A stretch of 64,000 nt of DNA from Saprospirales bacterium. GTDB lineage: Bacteria; Bacteroidota; Bacteroidia; Chitinophagales; Saprospiraceae. The position numbers were made by a program, and so were the translations under genes. The notes under the pieces were generated by a model that saw only the letters and a program-made list of their open reading frames with translations, was not told where the DNA came from and did no database searches. Positions within the stretch are counted from its first letter, which is position 1. The number at the start of each line of letters is the position of its first letter. This document shows positions 52,975-62,260 of this stretch, piece after piece. Where the stretch lies: the NCBI GenBank assembly GCA_016711045.1, contig JADJTT010000001.1, positions 558,001 to 622,000 on the forward strand, in the 5' to 3' direction.

Positions 52975-54141
52975 TTATCCTGAAATTTTCCGAATCAGTT
53001 CCTCCACCATTTCCGTGGCGCCCCGGGGACCTGCCTTAGCCAGATCCATGGCACGCTCTGCCGCTTTGAGGGCTTCTTTCGGGTTGCCATTTCGGTGGAG
53101 TAACCGTGCATAGGTATAGTGAACTGTGTAATCTTCGCTATCCTTAGCAGCCAGGCCGGCCCATTTTTCTGCGGCTTTCATAGCTGCCTCACTATCCGGG
53201 AATGCTTCTTCCGCTTCGCGGGCCAGCGTATACAATTCGTATGGATTGGTTTTGCCCACTAATTTGGCATAATCCGATCCCGCGGCTATATAGGCATCCA
53301 CATCACCGGAAGAGCGGGCATACCCGCGGTCGGCTTTCATGCAAAATAGTGCGGCCTGCTCTTTTTGATGGTTTTCCCTCATCTTTCCCTTGGCTTCTTC
53401 CAACAGGTCGATGCTCTGATATTCCATCGCCTTGTGCAGGGTATTGCCACAAGCCAATTCGATGCGATTCAACACCGCATCTTTTCCTTCCAATTCTTCG
53501 ATAGCTTTTCGGTTTTCGAGGAGCAGGTCAAAGATACGGGAGTCGCTTTCTACCGCAGCTTCCAGGATAAACCGCAGGTTATCAGGCGTGGTCAGGTCGG
53601 TCTGTGAGCGGAGGTATTCGTTGGAAATAGCCAGCGTCGGCTTACCCACTTTATTGAGCGCTTTCACATAATCGTACACAAGTTTCGGATCGCGATCGCC
53701 CTCCTCGTAGGCTGTTTCAAAATTCTTGCTCCGGTCTATTTTGCTCAGCGCGGTCTCTCCTAATTTGATGAACGCATCGACATCCATCGCGCTAGCGATC
53801 TTGTGCACCACTTCTCCGTCGTAGTCGATATAGTACATGGTCGGGTAGGCCGACACTGGGTATTTCCGGCGGAAGTCCATATCGCCGTGCTCCATGTCGA
53901 TCTTCAGGTTGATGAAATTCTTGTTGTAAAACTCCCCCACCTTGTCATTGGGAAACACATTACTGGACATCCGCTTACAAGGTCCGCACCAAACGGCAAA
54001 GGCATCGATAAACAGGATCTTGTCTTGTTTCTTGGCCTCTTCGAGTGCTTCCTGCCAGGTGCCGTGAAAAAACTCAATCCCCTGTGCAGAGAGTGACAAG
54101 GCGGCGCTGATGAATCCGAGGAGTAAAAAGGTCTTTTTCAT
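52975..54141 (-). CDS. Exported thioredoxin-fold protein with helical repeat tail (paralog 2)
   Basis: 388 aa from the ATG at 54141 (MKKTFLLLGFISAALSLSAQ, a signal peptide). The thioredoxin domain has FAVWCGPCKRMS (C52, C55) and the cis-Pro in YPVSAYPTMYYID. The helical tail has EAVESDSRIFDLLLENRKAI and ends with TPR-like YTVHYTYARLLHRNGNPKEALKAAERA. It shares the layout of the preceding paralog, with about 35-40% similarity by eye. The longer in-frame ATG at 54240 adds a stretch with no signal-peptide character. A probable role is periplasmic disulfide handling, perhaps of T9SS cargo. Confidence 0.88.
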   Translation of the reverse strand: MKKTFLLLGFISAALSLSAQGIEFFHGTWQEALEEAKKQDKILFIDAFAVWCGPCKRMSSNVFPNDKVGEFYNKNFINLKIDMEHGDMDFRRKYPVSAYPTMYYIDYDGEVVHKIASAMDVDAFIKLGETALSKIDRSKNFETAYEEGDRDPKLVYDYVKALNKVGKPTLAISNEYLRSQTDLTTPDNLRFILEAAVESDSRIFDLLLENRKAIEELEGKDAVLNRIELACGNTLHKAMEYQSIDLLEEAKGKMRENHQKEQAALFCMKADRGYARSSGDVDAYIAAGSDYAKLVGKTNPYELYTLAREAEEAFPDSEAAMKAAEKWAGLAAKDSEDYTVHYTYARLLHRNGNPKEALKAAERAMDLAKAGPRGATEMVEELIRKISG

Positions 54142-54244
54142 ATTGTATGATTTGCGAGACGATTCTTTTAACGGAAATAAAGTATGATATATTGGGTGTT
54201 GGGTGTTGGAAGGGATTATAATCCGCCTCAATCCCTCCAACCCT

Positions 54245-54775
54245 CTAATCCCTCTTCGCTTGGTCTTTTGCTTGAAACTCCCGAATCAGTGCTTCCGGGT
54301 CTTTCCCCAAAACGCTCAACAATTCGATTACGTTCACGGCGAAAGGATGTTCGGGATATTTTTCCAAAAAACGCTCGTAGTATTTTCGGGCATTCAGGGT
54401 GTCGTCCAGATCTGTATCGTAGATAAATCCCTGGAGGAACACCGCATCCGGCGCTTTCTCAAATTCGGGATATTCCCGCCAAACCTGTCCCGCCAACTTT
54501 ATCGCATCCCCAAACTGACGAAGTCCGCGGGACACCTCTGCGGCCTTGAACAAATAAGAAGGCGCGAGGGAGTCTTTAGGGAAAGCTTGTACATAAGCCT
54601 GACTTTTTTCCAGGAATGCCTGCGCAACTTCCGGATCGACATTTACGTCTTGTGCGGTGAGCAATTGCATTTCCAACGCTTGCAATGCCTCTTGCTGAGC
54701 TTGTGCCTCGTTGCGTGAAGATTGGCAGGAAGCCAGCAAACCGCCCGACAGGAAAAGTAGGAACCAATAACGCAT
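54245..54775 (-). CDS. TPR-like lipoprotein
   Basis: 176 aa. The N-terminus (MRYWFLLFLSGGLLASCQSS) is a lipoprotein signal with LASC lipobox, C17. The rest is helical with TPR-like units (SLAPSYLFKAAEVSRGLRQ; ARKYYERFLEKYPEHPFAV), resembling BamD/YfiO-like or tol-pal-associated repeats. It is exported and probably periplasmic. It lies 56 bp downstream of GH25 in the same direction. The role is unknown. Confidence 0.75.
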   Translation of the reverse strand: MRYWFLLFLSGGLLASCQSSRNEAQAQQEALQALEMQLLTAQDVNVDPEVAQAFLEKSQAYVQAFPKDSLAPSYLFKAAEVSRGLRQFGDAIKLAGQVWREYPEFEKAPDAVFLQGFIYDTDLDDTLNARKYYERFLEKYPEHPFAVNVIELLSVLGKDPEALIREFQAKDQAKRD

Positions 54776-54831
54776 GAGCTAATTTTTGTCCGCAAATTTA
54801 CGGCATATTCCTTTAGGGCGCATGCTGGAAT

Positions 54832-55569
54832 TTACAACCAGGGACGAGTACGCAGGAACGTATTCTCCTCTTCAGGAGTGATAGAATGGATAGGCGGCAG
54901 GCAGATAGAATCGAACTCTGCCCAATCTCCACGGAAAACGTTGAAATCCACATCGCCAAAGATGCCCTTCATCCGGCCTTTGTTGGCATATTGCCAAAAA
55001 TGCCAATCCTTGCCTCTGCCGAGGCGGGGTTGGAATGCGTTGTAGCGGGCGATCCAGATCGGATAATCCTCAAACTGTCCGTAGAGATATTTGTAGTAAA
55101 ACTTGAGATTGGTGTACAGGATCGGTTTGATGTGATACCGCAACTCCACCTGTTGGAGCCATGCACGCACGCCTTCGACCAACTCTTCCTGCGTGGCATC
55201 GTCGAGTACCTCAATGTCGAGCACGGGTGGCATATCCCCTTCTTCCAATTGAACCAGTTCCATGAAATTGTGCGCCTGATGGTCGGCCGGCACCCCGGGG
55301 CGAAAGAAATGGTAAGCGCCTCGCTTGAGACCCGCTTCTTTGATACTACCCCAGTTCAGACAAAAAAGGGAATCCTGATGAGACATCCCTTCAGTCGCTT
55401 TGACAAAGACAAATTGGATGCCCTCTTCGGCGACAAGATCCCAGTTTACACGCGATTGGTAATGAGACACGTCAATCCCATAGATCTCGAAAGGCGATTG
55501 CTGTCGCATCGGCGCCTCCAAGAGCAAAATGCACAGTCCCGCTAACACACTGCCGATCCAGACTCGCAT
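54832..55569 (-). CDS. Glycoside hydrolase family 25 lysozyme
   Basis: 245 aa from the ATG at 55569 (MRVWIGSVLAGLCILLLEAP, signal or membrane anchor). The GH25 barrel shows GIDVSHYQ (D33), VFVKATEG (E60), and PPVLDIEVLDD (D118, E120), the acidic catalytic cluster, then PILYTNLKFYY and IWIARYN. It cleaves the MurNAc-GlcNAc bond of peptidoglycan. A longer in-frame form from 55686 is possible but lacks a signal at its start. No holin or phage gene accompanies it, so housekeeping wall turnover is more likely than phage lysis. Confidence 0.85.
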   Translation of the reverse strand: MRVWIGSVLAGLCILLLEAPMRQQSPFEIYGIDVSHYQSRVNWDLVAEEGIQFVFVKATEGMSHQDSLFCLNWGSIKEAGLKRGAYHFFRPGVPADHQAHNFMELVQLEEGDMPPVLDIEVLDDATQEELVEGVRAWLQQVELRYHIKPILYTNLKFYYKYLYGQFEDYPIWIARYNAFQPRLGRGKDWHFWQYANKGRMKGIFGDVDFNVFRGDWAEFDSICLPPIHSITPEEENTFLRTRPWL

Positions 55570-55765
55570 AAAATGGGATTTAAAAGAAATTACAATAGGG
55601 CTTTGGGATTTTGTTGGATGCAAGAAAAGAAAAATAAAAGTGTCCACCAATGGTAATAACGTCCTTTTACGTCGTGCAGCACACATTTTAAGAGAAATTA
55701 ACCATTTTTGGGTATAGTTTAACCATACAGGATGGCCAGCCTTCCTGTTTATCGAATTTAAAAAT

Positions 55766-56965
55766 ATGCTCCGCTATCAATTTCTCCAGCACCTTGCTCA
55801 AACCAGCGATGCGCCCCTGGCCCTCGAAGTCAGCCGGGCCGAAGGCCTGTATCTATATGATCCGAGCGGGAAGGCCTATATAGACCTCATCGCCGGAATC
55901 GGGGTCAGCGCGCTGGGCCACCGGCACCCCAAGGTACTGGCAGCGGTGCAAGCGCAAGTGGGCAGATACTGGCACACCATGGTGTATGGCGAGTATGTGC
56001 TGGCTCCGCAAGTCCAACTTGCACAACTGCTGGCCGAGCACCTGCCCGACAACCTGCAAAGCGTTTACTTCGTCAATTCCGGTACGGAAGCCACAGAAGG
56101 GGCCATGAAGCTAGCCAAACGCGCTACCGGTCGCCATGAGATCGTAGCCTGCAGGAAGGCCTACCATGGCAGTACGCAAGGCGCCGCCAGCCTGATGGAG
56201 CCCACTACGTTCACCCAACCCTACTACCCCTTGCTGCCGGGTATCCGGCATATTGACTTTAATGCATTGGAAGACCTGAAACTGATCACGCACCACACCG
56301 CCTGCGTGATCGTGGAGACCGTACAGGCTGAATGCGGCATTCAAAAACCGGAGGGCGACTACTTAACCCACCTGCGCCGGCGCTGCGACGAGACCGGCGC
56401 CCTCTTGGTCTTTGATGAGATTCAGGCCGGCTACGGACGCACAGGCGCTCTTTGGGCTTTCCGGCAATACGGGGTGGTTCCCGATGTATTGCTGCTGGCA
56501 AAGGGCATGGGAGGAGGAATGCCCATCGGCGCATTCATCGCTTCCCGCGAATTGATGCAGGTGTTCTCCCACAATCCGCCGCTTGGTCATCTCACCACTT
56601 TTGGCGGACACCCGGTGAGTTGCGCAGCAGGATTGGCCACCCTGCAAACACTGCTGGAGGAGCCATGGATCGAGCAGGTGCATCAAAAAGAAGCACTCTT
56701 TCTCTCCCTGCTTAGGCACCCGGCAATCCAAGCGGTGCGTAGTGCCGGACTCTGGCTGGCTGTGGAACTACCGGATTTTGAATTTGTTGACGCCGTAGTG
56801 CGGACCTGTCTGCAAAAAGGCCTGGTCGTCGACTGGTTTCTCTTCAATGCACAAAGCTTGCGCATAGCGCCCCCGCTTATCATTTCCGAGCAGGAAATCC
56901 GCCAGGCTTGCGCCATTTTGATTGAAACGATTGATGAAGTTGCCGTTGCATTGCAGAAGTCTTAA
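55766..56965 (+). CDS. Class III aminotransferase (acetylornithine/succinylornithine-like)
   Basis: 399 aa, PLP fold type I. FVNSGTEATEGAMKLAKR is the phosphate-binding region, FDEIQAGYGRTGALWAF holds the pyridine-N Asp, and LLLAKGMGGGMPIGAFIAS has the PLP Lys. HPKVLAAVQAQVGRY and TTFGGHPVSCAAGLA complete the family pattern. ArgD-type, 4-aminobutyrate-type and other omega-amino acid substrates are possible; no arg genes are adjacent, so I do not name it. It is followed by the atpD promoter. Confidence 0.85.
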   Translation: MLRYQFLQHLAQTSDAPLALEVSRAEGLYLYDPSGKAYIDLIAGIGVSALGHRHPKVLAAVQAQVGRYWHTMVYGEYVLAPQVQLAQLLAEHLPDNLQSVYFVNSGTEATEGAMKLAKRATGRHEIVACRKAYHGSTQGAASLMEPTTFTQPYYPLLPGIRHIDFNALEDLKLITHHTACVIVETVQAECGIQKPEGDYLTHLRRRCDETGALLVFDEIQAGYGRTGALWAFRQYGVVPDVLLLAKGMGGGMPIGAFIASRELMQVFSHNPPLGHLTTFGGHPVSCAAGLATLQTLLEEPWIEQVHQKEALFLSLLRHPAIQAVRSAGLWLAVELPDFEFVDAVVRTCLQKGLVVDWFLFNAQSLRIAPPLIISEQEIRQACAILIETIDEVAVALQKS

Positions 56966-57117
56966 TCAAAATCTCTAGTGGAATGTTTTGACCAATTTCA
57001 AATATTATTTCGCCCATACAGCCAAACGCTTCATTACTTATATAAATTCACTTGACCAGGCCATAGAAAACAAGGCATTCCCTTCGGGAAACTTGCCCAT
57101 TTTTTCTCCCTTAATGC

Positions 57118-57147
57118 TTGGTTTACAAGGCGGAATCTGTACCTTTG
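57118..57147 (+). promoter_or_regulatory. Promoter of atpDC
   Basis: TACCTTTG (57140-57147) is an exact -7 match, with TTGG (57118-57121) 18 nt upstream as a weak -33. The -7 word is identical to that of the main atp operon. The ATG of atpD is 40 bp downstream. Confidence 0.55.
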
Positions 57148-57186
57148 CACCGATTTTGATAAACCCATTTAGACATTTCCTTGATT

Positions 57187-58704
57187 ATGGCAAATATCGG
57201 TCACGTAAAGCAAATTATCGGTCCTGTAGTGGACGTTAGCTTTTCCGGAGAAAATTCGCAACTCCCGGAGATCTTAAACGCGTTGGAGATTCAGCGCCCG
57301 AATGGAGAAGTGTTGGTACTTGAAGTACAACAACACCTTGGTGAAGACAGCGTTCGCGCCGTGGCAATGGACTCTACGGACGGCCTGACCCGCGGAGCGG
57401 AAGTCGTGGATACTGGAACGACCATTACCATGCCGGTGGGCGAAGAAATTCGCGGCCGCCTGTTCAACGTAGTAGGCAAGGCGATCGATGGTATCGGCGA
57501 GGTACCGAAAAGAGCAAATGCAGCTTCTATCCACCGCAAGCCGCCTACCTATGAGGAGCTCTCCACGGAAAAGGAAGTGCTTTATACCGGTATCAAAGTG
57601 ATCGACCTGATCGAGCCCTACATGAAAGGGGGTAAAATCGGTCTCTTTGGTGGTGCAGGGGTAGGTAAGACTGTATTGATCATGGAATTGATCAACAACA
57701 TCGCAAAGGGCTATGAAGGTATTTCGGTATTTGCCGGAGTGGGTGAACGTACACGTGAAGGAAACGACCTGCTCCGCGAGATGATCGAATCAAACGTAAT
57801 CAGATACGGCGAGGCTTTCAAGGAAAGCATGGAACATGGCGGCTGGGACCTCTCTAAAGTTGACCATGCCGAACTCAGCAAATCTCAGGCTACCCTGGTG
57901 TTTGGCCAGATGAACGAACCGCCCGGCGCCCGCGCACGTGTGGCTCTTTCCGGCCTTACTATTGCCGAATACTATCGCGACGGCGACCTGACCGATCCGA
58001 CCGGCGGTCGCGACATCCTGTTCTTCATCGACAACATCTTCCGTTTTACCCAGGCGGGGTCGGAAGTATCCGCCCTTTTGGGCCGGATGCCCTCCGCGGT
58101 AGGTTACCAACCGACCCTGGCCACGGAAATGGGTCTGATGCAGGAGCGGATCACCTCGACCAAGCGTGGATCCATTACCTCCGTTCAGGCTGTATACGTG
58201 CCGGCGGATGACTTGACCGACCCGGCGCCGGCTACTACTTTTGCACACCTTGACGCCACCACGGTATTGAGCCGTAAGATCGCTTCCCTGGGTATCTACC
58301 CGGCTGTGGATCCGCTCGACTCTACCTCGCGTATTCTCGATCCCCTCATCCTGGGTGAAGAGCATTATGGTACAGCCCAGCGCGTAAAGAACATCCTGCA
58401 GCGCTACACCGAATTGCAGGACATCATCGCCATCCTGGGTATGGAAGAATTATCAGAAGATGACAAGTTGATCGTACACCGCGCCCGCCGGGTGATGCGC
58501 TTCCTTTCGCAGCCATTCCACGTAGCGGAAGCCTTTACCGGCCTCAAGGGCGTCATGGTTCCGATCGACGAAACGATCCGCGGCTTTAATATGATCATGG
58601 ACGGCGAAGTAGATGAATATCCGGAAGCAGCGTTCAACCTGAAAGGCGCAATCGAGGAAGTGATCGAAGCAGGTAAGAAAATGTTGGCAGACGCCAAGGC
58701 TTAA
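57187..58704 (+). CDS. atpD: ATP synthase F1 beta subunit
   Basis: 505-aa catalytic subunit. Walker A GGAGVGKTVLIMEL, VFAGVGERTREGNDL, Walker B ILFFIDNIFRFTQAGSEVSALL, and the DELSEED-like ELSEDDK. The start ATG at 57187 gives MANIGHVKQIIGPVVD; the TTG two codons upstream is not needed. It is separated from the other F1 genes, as in many Bacteroidota, and forms a unit with atpC. Confidence 0.98.
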   Translation: MANIGHVKQIIGPVVDVSFSGENSQLPEILNALEIQRPNGEVLVLEVQQHLGEDSVRAVAMDSTDGLTRGAEVVDTGTTITMPVGEEIRGRLFNVVGKAIDGIGEVPKRANAASIHRKPPTYEELSTEKEVLYTGIKVIDLIEPYMKGGKIGLFGGAGVGKTVLIMELINNIAKGYEGISVFAGVGERTREGNDLLREMIESNVIRYGEAFKESMEHGGWDLSKVDHAELSKSQATLVFGQMNEPPGARARVALSGLTIAEYYRDGDLTDPTGGRDILFFIDNIFRFTQAGSEVSALLGRMPSAVGYQPTLATEMGLMQERITSTKRGSITSVQAVYVPADDLTDPAPATTFAHLDATTVLSRKIASLGIYPAVDPLDSTSRILDPLILGEEHYGTAQRVKNILQRYTELQDIIAILGMEELSEDDKLIVHRARRVMRFLSQPFHVAEAFTGLKGVMVPIDETIRGFNMIMDGEVDEYPEAAFNLKGAIEEVIEAGKKMLADAKA

Positions 58705-58724
58705 TTCAACGGAAACCTTCAACT

Positions 58725-59030
58725 ATGTTGACAATTACGGTACTCACACCAGAGAAGGAGATTTTCCGCGGCCCTATTACTTCGGTAAAAGTGCCGGGCT
58801 CGAAAGGACAGTTTCAGGTGCTGAACAACCACGCCGCTATCGTGTCTTCTCTGGATGCAGGAGAGGTTACGATTGTAACTTCCAAAGGCGAATACCAATA
58901 CTACGATATTGAAAGTGGCACCATCAAGACGAGCAGCGAACCTGGTAAAGTGATCATCTTTCGCATCACCAAGGGCTTTATCGAAGTGCTTAACAATGAG
59001 ATATCCCTGTTGATTCAGGGGTTCAAATAA
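58725..59030 (+). CDS. atpC: ATP synthase F1 epsilon subunit
   Basis: 101 aa. The N-terminal beta-sandwich (LTITVLTPEKEIFRGPITSV, VPGSKGQFQVLNNHAAIVSSL) is typical, and only the N-terminal domain is long enough to be present. The C-terminal inhibitory helical domain of E. coli epsilon is absent, as in other Bacteroidota. It follows atpD by 20 bp. Confidence 0.95.
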   Translation: MLTITVLTPEKEIFRGPITSVKVPGSKGQFQVLNNHAAIVSSLDAGEVTIVTSKGEYQYYDIESGTIKTSSEPGKVIIFRITKGFIEVLNNEISLLIQGFK

Positions 59031-59051
59031 TACGAGTTATTTTCCTTTTAT

Positions 59052-59088
59052 AGAAAAGGGATAAGGCCAATGGCTTTATCCCTTTTCT
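59052..59088. terminator. Terminator between atpC and pepP
   Basis: AGAAAAGGGATAAGGCC and GGCTTTATCCCTTTTCT pair (one G-T) around AAT. It is shared by the convergent genes. Confidence 0.85.
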
Positions 59089-59090
59089 TT

Positions 59091-60392
59091 TTATACCAAC
59101 TCCCTGGCTTTTATCAGCGCTTCGATCTCCTCGGCCTCGATAGGGATTTGGGCCATCAGGTCTACCGGCTCATGGTCGGTGACGAGAATGTCATTCTCCA
59201 GCCGTATGCCAAAACCCTCCTCCGGAATATAGATGGCCGGCTCACAACTAAATACCATTCCTGCCTGGATCGGGTCGTAGCGGTTAGACCTGTCGTGCAC
59301 GTCGAGTCCCAGGTGATGGGAGGTGCCATGCATGAAATATTTTTTATACGCAGGGTAGTTCTTGTCCTGATTCTTGACATCCGTTTTGTCAAGCAGCCCC
59401 AACTCCAATAACTCGCTTTCCATCTGGCTACCCACTTCCTTGTGGTAATCTTCCAGCAACGTGCCCGGGACCAGCAGGGTGCGCGCATATTTCAACACCC
59501 GCAATACGGCATCGTATACCGCACGCTGACGAGGTGAAAACTGTCCGTTTACCGGGATAGTGCGGGTCATATCTGCCGCGTAATTGGCATACTCCGCACC
59601 AAAATCCAGGAGCAACACCTCTCCGTCTTTGCAGGGTTGGTTGTTTTCGACATAATGGAGCACACACGAATTGGCTCCACTGGCAATAATGGGCGAGTAG
59701 GCATGTCCGTTGGCCCGGTTGCACAAAAACTCATGCGTGATTTCAGCCTCGATTTCGTACTCTGCCACCCCTGGCTTCACAAAATGCAGCACGCGCTGGA
59801 AGGCCTTGTCGGTAATATCAATAGCCTGTCTGATCAAGGCGATTTCCGGAATGGATTTGATCATAGCTTGTTTCTTCAACAGGGGCTGTGCCCGGTGAAA
59901 TTTGTGTGCGGGATAACGCTCCTGCAACTGGCGGGTAAACCGCAGATCACGGGAAGGCACATCCGGAATAAAGCGGTCGTGCTCGGGAAGGTTTACATAG
60001 ATCCGCTTGGCCAGCAAGATCAATTCGTGCAGGATGACATCCATCTCCTCGAGCCAATAGATCTTGTCGATTCCCGAAATTGCCCTGGCTTCCTCCTTGG
60101 TATATTTATGTCCTTCCCAGCGCTTGATAAAATCGTTGGTCTTTTTGATAAAGGCCACTTCCCGAAAGCCTTCTTTTACACAATCGGGAAATAATACTAC
60201 GACCGTCTCCTCCTGGTCAAGCCCGGAGAGTGCGAAAAGGTCTGAATTTTGCCGAAAGGGATAAAGGGAATCGCCGTTGCGCACCATGCGGTCGCTGGAG
60301 TGAAATATGGCAATGGAATCTTGCCGCATACTCCGCATAAATCGCTGCCGGTTGTTCTTAAATAACTCGGAATCTATTGGTAGGTATTTCAT
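59091..60392 (-). CDS. pepP: Xaa-Pro aminopeptidase
   Basis: 433 aa. The N-terminal domain (MKYLPIDSELFKNNRQRFM) is the creatinase-like N-terminal part. The pita-bread metallopeptidase domain has the metal ligands in LLLDFGAEYANYAADMTRT (two Asp), GTSHHLGLDVHD (His), and SCEPAIYIPEEGFGIRLEND (two Glu). It removes an N-terminal residue preceding proline. Size and motifs are standard for the Bacteroidota family. Convergent to atpC. Confidence 0.93.
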   Translation of the reverse strand: MKYLPIDSELFKNNRQRFMRSMRQDSIAIFHSSDRMVRNGDSLYPFRQNSDLFALSGLDQEETVVVLFPDCVKEGFREVAFIKKTNDFIKRWEGHKYTKEEARAISGIDKIYWLEEMDVILHELILLAKRIYVNLPEHDRFIPDVPSRDLRFTRQLQERYPAHKFHRAQPLLKKQAMIKSIPEIALIRQAIDITDKAFQRVLHFVKPGVAEYEIEAEITHEFLCNRANGHAYSPIIASGANSCVLHYVENNQPCKDGEVLLLDFGAEYANYAADMTRTIPVNGQFSPRQRAVYDAVLRVLKYARTLLVPGTLLEDYHKEVGSQMESELLELGLLDKTDVKNQDKNYPAYKKYFMHGTSHHLGLDVHDRSNRYDPIQAGMVFSCEPAIYIPEEGFGIRLENDILVTDHEPVDLMAQIPIEAEEIEALIKARELV

Positions 60393-60445
60393 GATCTGCC
60401 GTAAATTTTGAAGGCGGCAAGATACATAGACTTGCGAGATCTTCC

Positions 60446-60832
60446 CTACAAACGTTGATCAACCTCCGCCAAATCACTTTCGGAGTATTGGGAAAACCAC
60501 CGGGAAAGACGCTCCCTGGCTTGCTTGCGCACATCGATATTTATATAGCAGGAAATGGTGACCAGCCCAAAACTCAACACGCCCAAATCATCGGTATACC
60601 CCAGTATAGGCGTCAGGTCCGGTATGAAATCAATGGGAGAAATGAAATAAGCCAGCGCACCAATGATGATATTCTTTGCCCAAACTGGCGTCTCTTTTCG
60701 CTTAAACGCATAAAATAGCAACAGGACGGAATAGACGGTTTTCACGCCCGCTGCCTGAGCAAAACGCTTCAGCTTGTTCCATAACTGGTTTTCGCGAAAG
60801 GGTTTGGATGGAGGAAGAACAGGTAGTTCCAT
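60446..60832 (-). CDS. DUF1232 (YkvA-like) membrane protein
   Basis: About 128 aa from the ATG at 60832 (MELPVLPPSKPF). It has the DUF1232 signature FISPIDFIPDLTPILGYTDDLGVL, two hydrophobic segments and a charged C-terminus. Function is unknown; family members are inner-membrane proteins. The short gap to the next upstream gene suggests co-transcription. Confidence 0.8.
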   Translation of the reverse strand: MELPVLPPSKPFRENQLWNKLKRFAQAAGVKTVYSVLLLFYAFKRKETPVWAKNIIIGALAYFISPIDFIPDLTPILGYTDDLGVLSFGLVTISCYINIDVRKQARERLSRWFSQYSESDLAEVDQRL

Positions 60833-60889
60833 GCTATAGTTTCGAGTGAAGGTTAATACAGGATACAACCGGACAGGGAAAAGAGTTTC

Positions 60890-61276
60890 CTACTTCTTCG
60901 ATTTTTCCTTTCCTTTATTTTCCAGCAAATGCTCATAGATCTTTACCCGCCGGCGGTTGACTCCATAGGATCCAGCCGTAAAATAACTATAGGTGAAGTA
61001 GACAATCCCAATGATAGTCAGTGCAATGGTCCCAAAAGAAACACCCGTAGTAAACCACATAAGGGTATAGGCGAGAAACCACGGGATGCCGACCCACAAG
61101 TCCTGCTTCATCGCATCCCTGCTTCTTTGCACTCGTTGTCTCATTTCTTCTTTTGACACCGATTTCGTGCGAATCTCTTCCCGCTCCTTCCTGGGGAGCC
61201 GCAAGAGCCAAAATTCCATTTGCCGTTCTGTTACTTCCATTTCATTATTCATCAAATCTTTTCTTACCGCCGCCAT
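60890..61276 (-). CDS. Small 2TM-domain membrane protein
   Basis: 128 aa. A charged, helical N-terminus (RKEREEIRTKSVSKEEMRQR) is followed by two membrane helices (WFLAYTLMWFTTGVSFGTI and TIIGIVYFTYSYFTAG) and a basic tail. It resembles the 2TM domain attached to histidine kinases and short HTH proteins in Bacteroidota. Its start overlaps the end of the cyclase-like gene by 13 bp. Confidence 0.65.
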   Translation of the reverse strand: MAAVRKDLMNNEMEVTERQMEFWLLRLPRKEREEIRTKSVSKEEMRQRVQRSRDAMKQDLWVGIPWFLAYTLMWFTTGVSFGTIALTIIGIVYFTYSYFTAGSYGVNRRRVKIYEHLLENKGKEKSKK

Positions 61277-62259
61277 TCTTCCGTTAAGAGCCGGTCGACT
61301 TCCCCAGCTACTTCCAGTCCCGTATTCCGGCCTTCCCCTTCAAAAATAAGCTTCTCCCTTTCAAAAAAACGAACGCTGACTGTAGATTGCATACTTTCAT
61401 TCACTTTTCCTGTCATATTCCCTGAAATGGGCGCTACCAGTTCTGCCGCACCGGCCTGGTGCGCCACGATCTCCAACCGGTGGCGTTTGTCGCGAAAAGC
61501 AAGCACCACTTCGTGATCTCCCAGCCTGGCTTTCATCTGTGCACCTGTATAGGTAGCAAAGCGATAGAGTTCCCCTTCATATAAAAACCCAACGATATAC
61601 CCGATAAAAGAGCTCCCCAACCAGGGAATCACAGCTACCGATGCCATCAGGGAAACCGGATTTGTGGTGTTAAAATGATTGCTCTGCATCCATATCCAGG
61701 CGCCGGGAAAAGACCGGCCCCAATCTTTTTCGATATACCCCTGCCCTCCGGTAAAATCAACCGGTTGACCATAGACGCTTAGGTTGCCTTCCAGTAGGTG
61801 GTTCATACTGACCACTCCGTGGTAGCACTCCATAAAGGGCATAAATGAATACCATCCCATAATACCCGGAGCGCCCCACATCTTGGGCCAGGGAAATCGA
61901 TTATTCATCCGCAACGCTCCACTTAACTGGGGGGTATCGAGCACTATGCGGTCTGCAGCGAATAGGTTCTTTCCAAGCTGTACTTCAAAATGCTTGTCGG
62001 ATGCCCGAAATGCCTCCAGTGGAAAATCGTGATAATGCGCTTCGCAGCGCTTGCCATCCAGTAGCTGAATAAAGGAATGGTGATAGCCATCAAACCCTTT
62101 CGATATGCCGGGGATAACGGCAAAGGCATACTGCCCGGTTGGGTCGACAAGCTTGAAATACCAGCCTTCAAAAAATTTGGATTCCCGGCCCCATCCATGG
62201 TACATATCCGGATTCCAGAGGGCTCGCCAACGCTTGCGGAGGTGTGATTGCCCCCCCAA
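61264..62259 (-). CDS. Tocopherol cyclase-family protein
   Basis: 331 aa. The family signature MYHGWGRESKFFEGWYFKL lies at about 19-37, followed by the strand-rich lipocalin-like repeat (GFDGYHHSFIQLLDG; GYIEKDWGRSFPGAWIWMQ; FATYTGAQMKARLGD). In plants and cyanobacteria VTE1 makes tocopherol; many bacterial members lack the other pathway genes and have no known function. The start is a TTG only 2 bp after the previous stop and is uncertain; an ATG lies at 62205. It is co-directional with the genes on both sides. Confidence 0.75.
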   Translation of the reverse strand: MGGQSHLRKRWRALWNPDMYHGWGRESKFFEGWYFKLVDPTGQYAFAVIPGISKGFDGYHHSFIQLLDGKRCEAHYHDFPLEAFRASDKHFEVQLGKNLFAADRIVLDTPQLSGALRMNNRFPWPKMWGAPGIMGWYSFMPFMECYHGVVSMNHLLEGNLSVYGQPVDFTGGQGYIEKDWGRSFPGAWIWMQSNHFNTTNPVSLMASVAVIPWLGSSFIGYIVGFLYEGELYRFATYTGAQMKARLGDHEVVLAFRDKRHRLEIVAHQAGAAELVAPISGNMTGKVNESMQSTVSVRFFEREKLIFEGEGRNTGLEVAGEVDRLLTEEWRR

Positions 62260-62260
62260 C

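Noticed and set aside
54832..55569. GH25 lysozyme as a prophage lysis gene
   Set aside because: No holin, capsid or integrase in the vicinity, and the neighbours are chromosomal housekeeping genes.
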